From Prostheceraeus crozeri (lineage: Eukaryota > Platyhelminthes > Polycladida > Euryleptidae): a stretch of 64,000 nucleotides of DNA. A program made the translations under genes and the position numbers. The stretch covers positions 62,001 to 126,000 of the forward strand of contig CAJQUW010016138.1 in assembly GCA_907163375.1 (NCBI GenBank), in the 5' to 3' direction. The notes below the pieces were generated by a model. The model ran no database searches, was not told the DNA's origin, and was given only the letters and a program-made list of their open reading frames with translations. Positions 39,884-50,300 of this stretch are shown piece by piece. Position 1 is the first letter of the stretch; each line of letters opens with the position of its first letter.

Positions 39884-40527
39884 CACTGTTCAAAAAAAGT
39901 CCTCGTACAACATCTTTTACTCTTTTTCTAAAGCGATTTTTATAGGTTCTAGCAGTTTGACGTATCTCTTTGCTACACTTGTAGCAAATACCCGAACCTT
40001 TCTCTCGGTCACTCGAATTTTCAAAGATGTCTTCTTCCCTGCCTGGTGGGTCCTACCTAACAAATACGGGTACTCTTTTTCTAAGCTCGCTCCTGACTAG
40101 ATATCTTACAGCATCAAAAATTAAAAATATTGCTGCGATAGATAACGATCTGCTTTATCTGATGGTGCAGAAACAGTAGAGAAAGATGAAGAAATGAGGT
40201 CAGCAGAGTTATTAGAAAATCGGTTACCGCAAAACGGGGTAACTTGAAACAGTTATTTTAGTATTTGTTGAAAAAAATATTAGATGTGATTCACCCAGAA
40301 TCAAGAGACTACTCATGACGTGCATGTTATGCAATATTAACAAAATAGACTATTCACCATTTAAAAACATTTGCAAATGAAAACGAAGGCTGAGCTTAAA
40401 CAAAAGATAATTTTTTGATAATAGGGGGTAACTTGAAACACTACTATTCTTCAATGAAATAACACTGATTATGGAATGAAAACACACGGAAAGAGTAAGG
40501 TTAACTTGAAAAATCACTTACGGCACT

Positions 40528-41370
40528 AGTAGTGATCCCCTGACAAAATCAAGTGCAAAATGTGCGACGATGAGTCATCCCCCTCTGGAAGGCAGGAAGG
40601 AGTTGGCCAAGGATGTGTTGGGAGGAATGGGTCCGAGAGGAGGAAACCGTTCCCTACCCCCCCCCCTCTGGAAGGAAGGAAGGAAGGAGGAGTTCTCCTG
40701 TGAGGCAAGGGTAGGAATCTAGGAACGCCAGAGTTAGAAAAGGTGGGTTTTGGTCGTTTTGGGATGAGAAAGGTCATATTTCGGCATGAAGGAGATCTCG
40801 GATGGGAAAACGGAGGGCAGATTCGGATTCTACGTGAAACTTTGGGTTAGGAAGGAAGGAAGGAGGAGTTCTCCTGTGAGGCAAGGATTGGAATCTCTGA
40901 AAACCGGCAGAGTTAGAAAATGTGGGTTTTGGTCGTTTTGGGATGAGAAAGTCCGTTTTTCGGCATGAAGGAGTGCTCGGATGGGAAAACGGAGGGCAAA
41001 TTCGGATTCTGCGTGAAATTTTGGGTTAGGAAGGTTGTTTCCAGCTCAATCGGAGAGAAAAAATTTTTGGAACGTCCCCCCCTCCCTCTCTGGACGAGAC
41101 TTCCAACTTTGGTTCTAGAGATCGTAGAGAGTCGTGCAATAGCTCATTGGAAAGCCAAGAGTGAGAAAAATGCAGTGGAAGAAACGGCGTGTCTCTACAT
41201 TCGTCATTTGTTTGTCGAGGTGTGAGAGTGACTTTAACATTTTTGCCCATCACCGAAAAGACGACAGAGTTAGAATTTTTATGAAAATGGCTCTAGCGGG
41301 TGAACGAAACCTCGGACGGAAAAACGGAGACCATATTTGCAATCAGCGTGGCATTTTACACCTGAATGTC
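40528..41370 (+). repeat. Left terminal repeat of Polinton B
   Basis: The inverse of 54710-55698. Two to three degenerate subterminal units with TTTTCGGCATGAAGGAG, GGATGGGAAAACGGAGGGC and CCAACTTTGGTTCTAGAG, plus GGAAGG microrepeats and a nine-C run near 40660. Confidence 0.8.
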
Positions 41371-41406
41371 ATTGATGCTATGTCTCCGAAGTGAAAGGAA
41401 GAAAGT

Positions 41407-41828
41407 TGACAGAACCAGTAGAGTTTAAGAATGAATTTTGTTCACTACTTTTTCATCGACAAAGTCTTCGTGGTGTGATTAGGGACTACATCATCTCATT
41501 TCATCATGAAAAGGCAGTCTTAGAATTTGCCATCACTAAAGGTTACTTCGTTTACCAACAGCTCATGGACAGTCTGATGAATAAAGATGTGAAAGGTCGA
41601 TTAGTTGCAGAGATTGAATTTGAGAAAGTGACTGATGAACATGCAGTTGAACGTGTAGTGTTTCATTTTGCATCCTATTCTGCAGAGACGATACATGATG
41701 AAAAAGATTTCTATCAGCGACACATGGCGAAAATTGCATCTCGACTAGATTCATTTCAAGAGCATAGATCCAACTTGCTCTTATGTCGCATAAAACACAT
41801 TCATATTCAACTCAATGTGCTAAAATAG
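41407..41828 (+). pseudogene. PolB N-terminal-domain-like gene (family member 1), Polinton B, start codon lost
   Basis: The frame is intact for about 140 codons, but the ATG seen in A (10848) is TTG here (41407). Motifs: LLFHRQSLRGVIRDYIISF, GRLVAEIEF, FHFASYSAETI, RHMAKIASRLDSF and HIHIQLNVL. It may still be translated from a non-ATG or spliced start, so it is only provisionally called broken. Confidence 0.55.
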
Positions 41829-41966
41829 ATTTGACTACAATATTTAGGAAAAGCAATCATGAGTCAGTCGTCCGCGTGCCTCCTTTTTCCCTGCGGCAAC
41901 TTAGTCAGGGGAGAAACGGAGGTCTCTGATTGGCTCTCAGAGTGTCAAATGTGGATTTGCAGGAGA

Positions 41967-41976
41967 CTATAAAAGC
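41967..41976 (+). promoter_or_regulatory. TATA box, Polinton B (Pro-rich/acidic gene)
   Basis: CTATAAAAGC with a TGATTGGCT CCAAT-type motif upstream near 41928; the same arrangement as at 10281-10290. About 100 bases not in A lie between this box and the gene (42015-42120). Confidence 0.65.
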
Positions 41977-42165
41977 AGACGTCTCCCCATTTTCTCTTCA
42001 TTTCATTCTCTTAACTTGGAAAGCATGTGTGACTTGCTCAAGCCATTCTCCGTCTCAATTTTGTCTGATTCAATCCTGTTTGCAAATTTACAAGTGAGTG
42101 TCATGACTGTGTGGCCTAAACCTTACCAGCATTTTAGAAGAGAGACGCAGTAGAGTGTGTGGCCG

Positions 42166-42342
42166 ATGATTGTACAAGCTTATTTTATTGAACCATCACC
42201 ACCACCGCCGCCTCCACCACTTAGACGCTTTACCTTTAAGTCTTTTAGGGAATTGAAACTTAATTCGGGTCCTAAGCCCAAGACATTTAATTTACTGGAC
42301 GATGACGATGACGAAGACATAGACTTTGGTGACAAGCTTTAA
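42166..42342 (+). CDS. Small proline-rich protein with acidic tail, Polinton B
   Basis: 58 residues starting MIVQAYFIEP, with a proline run, LRRFTFKSFRELKLN and a longer acidic stretch than A (LLDDDDDEDIDFGDKL). The frame is preserved despite insertions, which supports coding. Confidence 0.5.
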   Translation: MIVQAYFIEPSPPPPPPPLRRFTFKSFRELKLNSGPKPKTFNLLDDDDDEDIDFGDKL

Positions 42343-42355
42343 ATCATGTGAACGC

Positions 42356-43036
42356 CTGAATCCTACTCCAACTGCTGCATCACTGAATCCTCAACATCTC
42401 GAGCTGTGGAATCCGAAAATTGAAAAGGTAATTCACGGCTATCCTACCTACAGACAAAAAGTGCGCTACAACGATGTTCGACTCTATCTTCAAACGCCGG
42501 CGGTATACTTACCAAAAGTGGATACGCAAGTAAATCGTTGCGGTCAAAACCTGAGTATCCCTATTGATAATTGGTTGCGTCAGCAGCTTGACATTTTAGA
42601 GGACGTTGTGAGACAAAAGGCTCTTATTCCTACTGAACTATTAAAGTTGTGGCCAGAAAAGAAAACTTCTTATTATAAACCATTGTATCGCGGCACTCGC
42701 TGCTATATTTTACAAAGCAAGTATTGTAAAGTCACTTCAGGAGTGACAGTTGAAAAGTCAGTTGAAACAGAATCGTCATCGCTAGGTGCAGGCTTTTATT
42801 CCTTTCATATTGAGGTGCCTGCTGTTTATGTGGGACCTCATCAATCTGACGGTAATTTGATTTCTCTCAATTTGCGCATTGCTCAAATTCATCATCAACC
42901 TGAGTTAACAGGTCTTGATCACATTGAGAAAGTCATTGATTTTTGTGTCAAAGAGTGTCAAGAACCTGCTACCAAACCTAAACGTCGTCGTCGCGCATCA
43001 AAGAAAGATGGTGTTACCACCAAAGAGAAATCTTAA
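42356..43036 (+). pseudogene. Conserved protein with basic C-terminal tail, Polinton B, start lost
   Basis: Nearly identical to A's gene 9231-9917 from the second residue on (LNPTPTAASLNPQ), but about 110 bases holding the acceptor and the ATG codons are deleted and CTG (42356) stands at the start position. The frame is otherwise intact to the stop. Confidence 0.6.
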
Positions 43037-43187
43037 GTATTGTAATCAGTTAGTATGTAGTGAATGTGGAAAACGCGGTCTTGCGCGTTATGTTCAAATA
43101 AAACATTGTAATCATGTTGTATGTATCTTTTGTTATGTAAAGGACAGACATCCTTGTAAAGTTCCTGCTCAATGTATTATCTTGTAA
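43008..43187 (+). CDS. Short RING-like zinc protein, Polinton B
   Basis: 59 residues, the twin of 9080-9259: LVCSECGKRGLARYV, KHCNHVVCIFCYVKD. It overlaps the preceding gene by 29 bases in another frame. Confidence 0.5.
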   Translation: MVLPPKRNLKYCNQLVCSECGKRGLARYVQIKHCNHVVCIFCYVKDRHPCKVPAQCIIL

Positions 43188-43209
43188 TTAAGTCTTTTTG
43201 ATATTGTAG

Positions 43210-43773
43210 GTTGTCATCTTCATAGACAGTGAGGGGACACCAATGCAGGAGTTGAGTGCTATTGCAATGAGGGAAAGCGATCAAACTGTTGTTAGTGTAT
43301 ATCATAGATTTGCCTACTGTCCTCCACACAAAGACGAATGGTCACGACGTCATGTGCATGGACTTGATCCTTCTATTTTGATTCATATTGGATTTGTAAA
43401 TGAAACGTATTTGATAAGTGATTTCAAACGGTGGCTGTCAGGTTTTCATATTGCTAAAATATTGGGAAATGATTCTGAACGAGAAGCAGCAACACTTCAG
43501 TTGCACATTGATAATTTATATTTACCATGTTGGCTAGATCGTGTAAGACAAGACTATCATATGCATTGTGATCAAAAGAAGTTTAGAGATGAAATGATTT
43601 TTGACATTGCTGTATGTTTCGGTGAGAGACATCACCTTTACAGACCACCATCCCATTGTAATACTAGAAATAAAGCTACCTACATTGCAAAACTCTCTTC
43701 ACGCTGGCATTGTAGTCTCTATGATGTTTATGAACTGTATCTATATTATTGTCAACAGCAAGGGTATATGTAA
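43210..43773 (+). CDS. DEDDh-type exonuclease-like protein, Polinton B (last exon)
   Basis: Opens at an acceptor (ATTGTAG|GTTGTC). FIDSEGTPMQELSAI supplies D-x-E, HCSLYDVYELYLYY the H-x4-D. Only a few residues differ from A over 187 codons, and the frame is clean in both copies. An AATAAA lies near 43854. Confidence 0.55.
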   Translation, partial: VVIFIDSEGTPMQELSAIAMRESDQTVVSVYHRFAYCPPHKDEWSRRHVHGLDPSILIHIGFVNETYLISDFKRWLSGFHIAKILGNDSEREAATLQLHIDNLYLPCWLDRVRQDYHMHCDQKKFRDEMIFDIAVCFGERHHLYRPPSHCNTRNKATYIAKLSSRWHCSLYDVYELYLYYCQQQGYM

Positions 43774-43943
43774 AACATGTTTTTACACCTTGTGAATGAG
43801 TGATGATCTTTTCATGAAGTGTATTCTGTACTTGTGAATTTTGACTGATGTTGAATAAACTTACAATGAAACATGATTGGTATTTCAGTTTTATTCATAG
43901 TGGAAGTCATTGAAGCAATGTGAAATCTATAGTCACAACGTTT

Positions 43944-44351
43944 ATGATTGCGCATCGTACCTTAAGTAACCACATGTGTCATTTGACACTTGATCAACAT
44001 GGACAAGATTGGAAACTTACATTTAGAATGAAGATGAATGATATGAATGTAGGGCTAACTGAAAGTCTTCCTGTCTTCAAAAGATTGATAGAGAGTTTAC
44101 AACCTCAAGATGTGAAAGGTAGACTCGTTGCTTATATAGAGTTGAAAGATTTGCAAAAACCACTTCGTTTTGGATCTCATTGCACAGAATGGATTACTCT
44201 TAGTGATCAATTTCATGGTCGACATATAGAGAAAATTATGAAGAGAATAGTAGAGACGATGGAAGGAAATGCGTACGTTGTTAAACATATCATGATTCAA
44301 CTGAGTGTGTTTACATGCACGACTTTGTTTGATGGTCGTCATGTTGTGTAG
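43944..44351 (+). CDS. Small protein resembling the PolB N-terminal domain (family member 2), Polinton B
   Basis: 135 residues. As A's 7901-8323, with an in-frame loss of five residues in the first motif (HLTLDQHGQDWKLTF). Later motifs are kept (GRLVAYIEL, RHIEKIMKRIVETMEG, HIMIQLSVF). An AATAAA follows at 44357. Confidence 0.55.
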   Translation: MIAHRTLSNHMCHLTLDQHGQDWKLTFRMKMNDMNVGLTESLPVFKRLIESLQPQDVKGRLVAYIELKDLQKPLRFGSHCTEWITLSDQFHGRHIEKIMKRIVETMEGNAYVVKHIMIQLSVFTCTTLFDGRHVV

Positions 44352-45405
44352 ATGCAATAAAGATTTCTTTTTACTGAGCATTTTGTAATGGCGTACTATG
44401 CTGTTTGTTTGTGCATTACTATCGGGCTCTTTGTTAGATAAATGAATGCGTCTTTGTTCGCTAGAAGGGACGTGTCACTAAAGTCTTTGTGAGGACTAGA
44501 ACAACTTTGTATATAGATAGGGAAGGTTTCCACCCACGCAGTCAAAAGTTCACTTGTGATAACTCTTTCTCACGTAACAAAGACAGGGAAAACATGAAAA
44601 AGGAAACGCATGTGATTGGAGCTAGGTCTGCTTATAAAACGGACGACTGAGCTCATGGCAGTCATTTCCGTCCTTGCGCTAACCATGCAGTTGCTCGAAG
44701 CCATCAACTCCTCTGCTCTCGCACTACCCTTTCTTTAGCATCGGGTAAAAATGCTTTCAATCAAAAAATAACTCATCATAGAGAAGTCGTGACCACAAAA
44801 ACTCCAAGTCATCGGATGGATTATCTAAAGGTCATGTCAACAAAGTATGGACTGGCCGTGTGTGTACCGTTAGACTATTGGACACGGTTACAATTCAATA
44901 CTCTTGAAACATTCCTGAAAGAAAATCTCACCATTCCCAAAAAAATTGTTTGACACAATGGGAGGCGGCCACAAGTTCCCATCATGGAAAGAAGATACAT
45001 GTATGTTTGTATGTTCATATGGATAGACACTGTCTCATCATCCATGAAAAGGAGGGCAGCGAATTCGACTTACTCAATTGCAAACCTCTCCCCATTTTGG
45101 TAAAAAGGATTCTACTCCTTTGAAATCAAAATTCAAACCATCTACATGGGTCCGCGCAGGGACGGAAGGATGTTTACGTTGAATCGCTATCTTCTCTCCA
45201 TAACCTTTAAAAATGATGTCCATGTTGATGATGATCAACTACAGTTACACTCTCCACACACTGAGAACGCACCATCGGTCTTTATGAGACCAAGACCTAA
45301 CGGCCACCGTATCAAGAAAGAAAATGTGCACTCACCATGCCACACATGAACATGACTCTCTCTCCTTCTTTCTTAGGCATACCCTCCTTCACTCAGGTTT
45401 CAATC
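44352..45405 (+). promoter_or_regulatory. Upstream region of the PC4/TBP-like genes in B, with a TATA box and a decayed frame not in A
   Basis: A TATA box (CTTATAAAAC) is at 44631-44640. About 650 bases between it and the PC4-like gene have no match in A. They hold broken frames, one with RMDYLKVMSTKYGLAVCVPL and, in another frame, GKKIHVCLYVHMDRHCLIIH. They could be a lost extra PC4-like copy, but I am unsure. An acceptor-like TTCTTTCTTAG lies at 45366-45376. Confidence 0.4.
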
Positions 45406-46041
45406 ATGATCATCTGGAAATTATCAGCATGCCTCTACGTATCATGGAAAAGTCAGTGTGTTACATTTCATGATATGAAACGTCAACTTCAGATAACTCT
45501 AGAACGCTTTCAACTACGAAGGTTACATCGCGCAATCCTATCCAACTCTTGCCGCGTCATTAACGTAGGGGAAGGCATTGTATTTATTCGCATTCAAGAG
45601 ATGATTCTACATAATGATCACTGCTACATCGTGATTCCAAAACCCTCATGGGAAAAGTATGAAAGGGAAGTTCACTCAACCCTCATGTCTTTTGTTAATC
45701 ATGCTCCCCATCCGCATCATCAACATCATGCGCGAAATGAATCTCAGAAGAGACATCGATTTAGAACAGTCGCATACCCATCTTCCCGATTCAGTCTATC
45801 ATCGCGGCCGTCCACAAATGTTGGTCATTCGCATGAGCAACGGTCGAAATCTTCAAATCTTTCGCTGTGGCAAAATACAAGTCCTAGGAAACCTTTCTCA
45901 CTCTGTGATGCAGTCCATGTGTTACGAAGTCGTCAAGGAAATGCGAACACTCATACTTCATCTACGTCTCAGCCCCCTGACATTGAAGAATGTAGAGGTG
46001 TCTGTTCAATTGAAGATGTTTGTAAATCTAGCAAACATTAA
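45406..46041 (+). CDS. PC4/Sub1-like tandem-repeat protein with Ser-rich tail, Polinton B
   Basis: 211 residues (start M-I-I-W-K-L). Same two-unit layout as in A: VTFHDMKRQLQITLERFQL, then VGEGIVFIRIQ and SWEKYEREVHSTLMSF. The Ser-rich tail overlaps the TBP-like gene for about 335 bases in another frame. Confidence 0.5.
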   Translation: MIIWKLSACLYVSWKSQCVTFHDMKRQLQITLERFQLRRLHRAILSNSCRVINVGEGIVFIRIQEMILHNDHCYIVIPKPSWEKYEREVHSTLMSFVNHAPHPHHQHHARNESQKRHRFRTVAYPSSRFSLSSRPSTNVGHSHEQRSKSSNLSLWQNTSPRKPFSLCDAVHVLRSRQGNANTHTSSTSQPPDIEECRGVCSIEDVCKSSKH

Positions 46042-46240
46042 AACCAGTAATCATTGTATATCTTATGAAACTGAACTCTTTCCTGCTGCCCTGATTCGGA
46101 AGTGGCATCCTGTACATATTGCAGTGTTTCACAACGGGCATTGTATCATGACTGGTTTACCCCATATCAGTAAAGTATCTGACATTGTTAAATCTTTAAT
46201 GCTTTATCTGTATGAGTCACAGTTAATAGAATCGTGTTAA
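45707..46240 (+). CDS. TATA-binding protein (TBP)-like protein, Polinton B
   Basis: 177 residues, intact. GRPQMLVIRM and LQIFRCGKIQVLGNLS in repeat 1; LKNVEVSVQL, YETELFPAALIRKWHP and HIAVFHNGHCIMTG in repeat 2. Like A's copy, it keeps three of the four DNA-wedging Phe. Differences from A are scattered and no frame is broken, unlike polB of the same element, which suggests the gene kept function longer. Confidence 0.8.
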   Translation, partial: PIRIINIMREMNLRRDIDLEQSHTHLPDSVYHRGRPQMLVIRMSNGRNLQIFRCGKIQVLGNLSHSVMQSMCYEVVKEMRTLILHLRLSPLTLKNVEVSVQLKMFVNLANIKTSNHCISYETELFPAALIRKWHPVHIAVFHNGHCIMTGLPHISKVSDIVKSLMLYLYESQLIESC

Positions 46241-47306
46241 TCACATGATGTGTTTTGAATGAGTCATCGCAATGAACTATCACCCACACACACGTGTCGG
46301 TGAAAAGGTCAAGCTGTCTGACGTGAGGCGCCATCGATGTTGAATGACACGCCCACACACGTGTCGGTGAAAAGGTTGAACAAGACTGATTAGATTCTTA
46401 TCTAACTGACTGGTGCTTTACCACTTCATGAGTCAGAGCTATTTATAGACATGAGTCAGCAAAGTGGTTGATGTTTCCTAAGCCGAAGAAATGTTCATGA
46501 TGTCACATTCGTTGGAAACTTGAGGATGTTAGCTTACAAACTCTGACACGGTTATGACTTTATTTTATACTTCACCTATCTTGCAAATAGTGAAATGCTT
46601 GACACTTTATTTTATACTTTACCTATGAATTGCTAAAGTCCATCATCTATGGGGATGGGGTTACCTGAGGTTGGATTTAGGGATTTAAGGATTTAGGGTC
46701 TTATGTAACACAAGTGAATGTTAACAATTTCTGTATAGTACATTTATTAACTTAACCATTTGTGAATGACTTTATTCCTAACATTACAAGCAACTACTTT
46801 ATTTCTAACTTTACAAACAGTGAGATGATTGTAACTTTATTTTATACTTCTCCTATCTTACAAACATTGAAATGCTTGTCACTTTATTTTATACTTTACC
46901 TATCTTGCAATCTCTGAAATGATTCTAACATTAATTCAAACTTCACAATCATCAACTTTATTTCTAACCCTACCCATCTTATAAAATGATCAAAACTTTT
47001 ACTTCTGTCTATTGAGTGAGAATCCCATCTTTATGTCAAAAGAAAAACGAGACAGTCTGTACATGATATGTTATTAAATGAAAGACATTTCATCACAGTC
47101 ACACATAGTTAATACTATACACGGAGAAAACAAAGTCACTCATGCGCAGGGAGAAAACAATGTCAGCAAAAGCACTGGACACTCCATCGATGATATATTG
47201 TGATCAGGAGTTGGACGCATGTTACAAGTCACTCACTTACAACTTCCCATAGAAAACGTATGGAGAGAAAAACAAATCATCAACCACAACAGAGAGGAAT
47301 CATACA
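46241..47306. repeat. Convergent 3' region of B with AT-rich tandem repeats and paired CACGTG motifs
   Basis: ACACACGTGTCGGTGAAAAGG occurs twice (about 46287 and 46353). From 46540 to 46990 a roughly 60-base unit with ACTTTATTTTATACTT and CACCTATCTTGCAAAC recurs about six times, more than in A. No gene is seen. Confidence 0.6.
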
Positions 47307-50300
47307 TCATACATCGTCGGACGGAGGAAGAGAAAGTTTCTGTTTCTTTGGTGGAGGTAGATTTGTGTCTGGATGGCTATACGGTAATGAGTGGTGAGGA
47401 CACATCCAGCATCGCTTGTCTTCCCAACCACAGAGCGCCCGTTTCCTAAACGTTGTTGTCGTGACTTCGTGTACCTTTGATTTTAAAATCGCCATATTGA
47501 CTGAACTTATTTTAGTTGAATTTATAGCATCTCGAAAGCATCTATGTGTCATTTTTCTAACGATGGACTTCGAGATGCCTTTCGCCCGTTTCTTGGAAGG
47601 CTCTGATGATTTGAACTTCATAGAGTACATCTTGGGGCAAAGCAAGATCATCTCTTCTATACTATTGCCGGTGCATTCATCTTTGAAGCAACCGAGCTTT
47701 GCTTTATTTAAGATTGAGTAAAGCGGATGCTCTGTGGGATAGTTAGAGCTATAAAACCGTGGCTTAGCTGGTGCAGAGCATCTTCCTTGCTGACTCCTTT
47801 CCTAGTGGTGAGTGCGAGGAAAAAGCTGTCAGTATCCCCGCCTACCAATTCTGCATGATGGATGAGTGGGCATGATTCTAGCTACCTCAGGATCAGTCAC
47901 CAAATTATAATTGATGCGTTTTCTTACATCATCTATCGTTTTTCCAAAGAGGGAATTGTTCTTAAATTTGAAGAAATCCTTTTCAAAGGGTTTCTTGGAG
48001 GCAGCGCGTTTCTGGCTATTAAAATCTATGTAAGGCTTCAAAAAGGCCTTTTGATGAAATTGAACACCTCTATGCACTTTTTGTAACTGCATGCCCATCC
48101 TTAAACAAAATTTGAGAATTTTGTAATGAACAATGTAATGTTCTTTATCATACTGGGAGAGCAGCAGCTTTCTAGCAGGATGATATTTCATTTAATTTTC
48201 TCCTTCATACTTAGATTTTAGTTGCTCCATGAAGGGAGAATACATATCTTCAGTCACTATATCAGACTCCGGAGCAAGAGGAAAGTCTGATGTCTTATTC
48301 TTAGTGCAGTCTGGATAGGTGAGGTCGACTTCAAACAAATAACCTATGTCGGCTTCATCTTCCAGTCCTAAAATGTGCTGCGGGTTGGAAAAGTGTTAAA
48401 CCTCATGGGATTCAAGCCAAGCAAAGTGGGATTGTGGCAAAGGTTTGGACAGTGCACTTCTATATAAATTATTTTGGTCGATGTACATCAGGTGGGTGTC
48501 AAATTCACCATCGACTGTTTCATTGACAACATGCTCGTTGACAAACGTCAATCCACCTCGGATCCCGCGTTCAAACATGGTGTACATTTCGGGATCGTCC
48601 AACAAATGTATTTTTTCCCTAGTCATTTTAAAAGCTGACTGGTAGGACAACCCCGGTAAACTAATGTAATGGACGGGGTTCAACGCGTCCTGCTCCAGTG
48701 TAACTTTCCTAAAAGCCTCAAAGACATCGGCTAAGAGCAAAACATCTAATTTTAAGTAGGCAAGCATATAGTCACTAAACGAGTGACAACCTAATTCTTG
48801 CCATGCCTGCTGTGCATGCCTATAGTCATCAGGCGAACAGTCCTCACCCGTCAAATCCTTCTTAAATTTATCGATGGACGGAAGGGATGTTTCTTTCAAT
48901 GTGTCCATTGAACTAAAATAACTATAAGGAAACACCCCTTTCCGTCGCATGAGACTGTCACTAATAGTAGGATAGTCTTTCTTTAAATTTTGTGTGAGGG
49001 GAAGTGAGTCTAAATTATTAGCCAAATTGGCTAAGGAAGAAGAGATAAACTGGAAACTGTCCACAAACCTAACATCTTAAAAGACAGGTTTCCCCTCCTT
49101 CGTCTTGTCAACGTGGACTTTGGCCGACAGAGACATGAAATTTTCCTTACTTTGCGCTATGACGTTCATCGACCATGACTTCATATGTCCTAGACCATGG
49201 CGAAGAAGAATATGCGCATCATAACATTTAAAGTTGTGAATGATGACGGGGGGCGTTCGCGGTTTGAGCCTAAGTGAGAAATTGCACTTACTGCACAAGG
49301 CAGACCTAAATTTGCCACTGAGATGGCAATGGTCCCTCACTTTCTTATGCTGCTTCTCATCAAAGGATGAACAGCAGCGGGGACATTCTGTGATCCTATC
49401 AAATTTTGATTTATCGTCTTCCGTGAAACAAATGGGTTTCCTAGTGAGCTCCGTTTCATAGCGTTGATGAAAACGGGCTTTTTTATCTAAAAAATTCTAG
49501 AAATTCTAAGATGCAGTCTTCACCTTGCCACACATGCATTTTATTTTGGTTCCTATAGTAAGAATGCCAAACTTCATAACAGGCAATGGCTGCAGGTTGA
49601 TGAGTCTGATCTTCACTATCAATATAGCATTCAATGTCTGCATAAATGACACAAATGTGACTCAGCTCATCGCCTTTTTCTTCGTACCTATAAAATTTAT
49701 CTTTGGTCATCACTTCTATTTGAAGCTTACCCCGAGAGCACCACTCGTAATGCTGTTCAAAAATGGTTTTGACCTAAAGCGCCGTGTGCAGCGATCACAG
49801 TAATAATACTTGTTATCACAACTTTGTTGGTGGCGATACAACTTTGAAATTTTAGGAATGCCACAATAATGCCATTCTGGGTGGTTGTCGCTATAGACTA
49901 GGAGAAGATTGACAACCCGGTCGAAGTTACTTTGGCGGTTGTTATACCTAACGCCCTTCAGACCTTTTCCCAGAGATGGACGACTATCTTAATTTCATTC
50001 AATTTTTCAAATTGGGCGATGTCTTTAAAGTCTAATGTGTTCATATCTAGCCCGTAAAACTTAAGCTCATCCTCCCATTCACGATATCTAGTGATTTGTT
50101 CACGATTTATACCTATATCATTATAGTGAAGTATGGAGAGGAAGGCGCACTTGAAACACTGGGACTGACACTCTACATTGATGACAACCTTTTTGTCAGC
50201 CAGTGCTTTGGGGAGGGTGAAACAACCGCTCCCTTGCAAATTTTCTAAGAGATTGATTTTGATGTCTACTTTCTCGATCCCATCAAAGACCAGTCCACTG

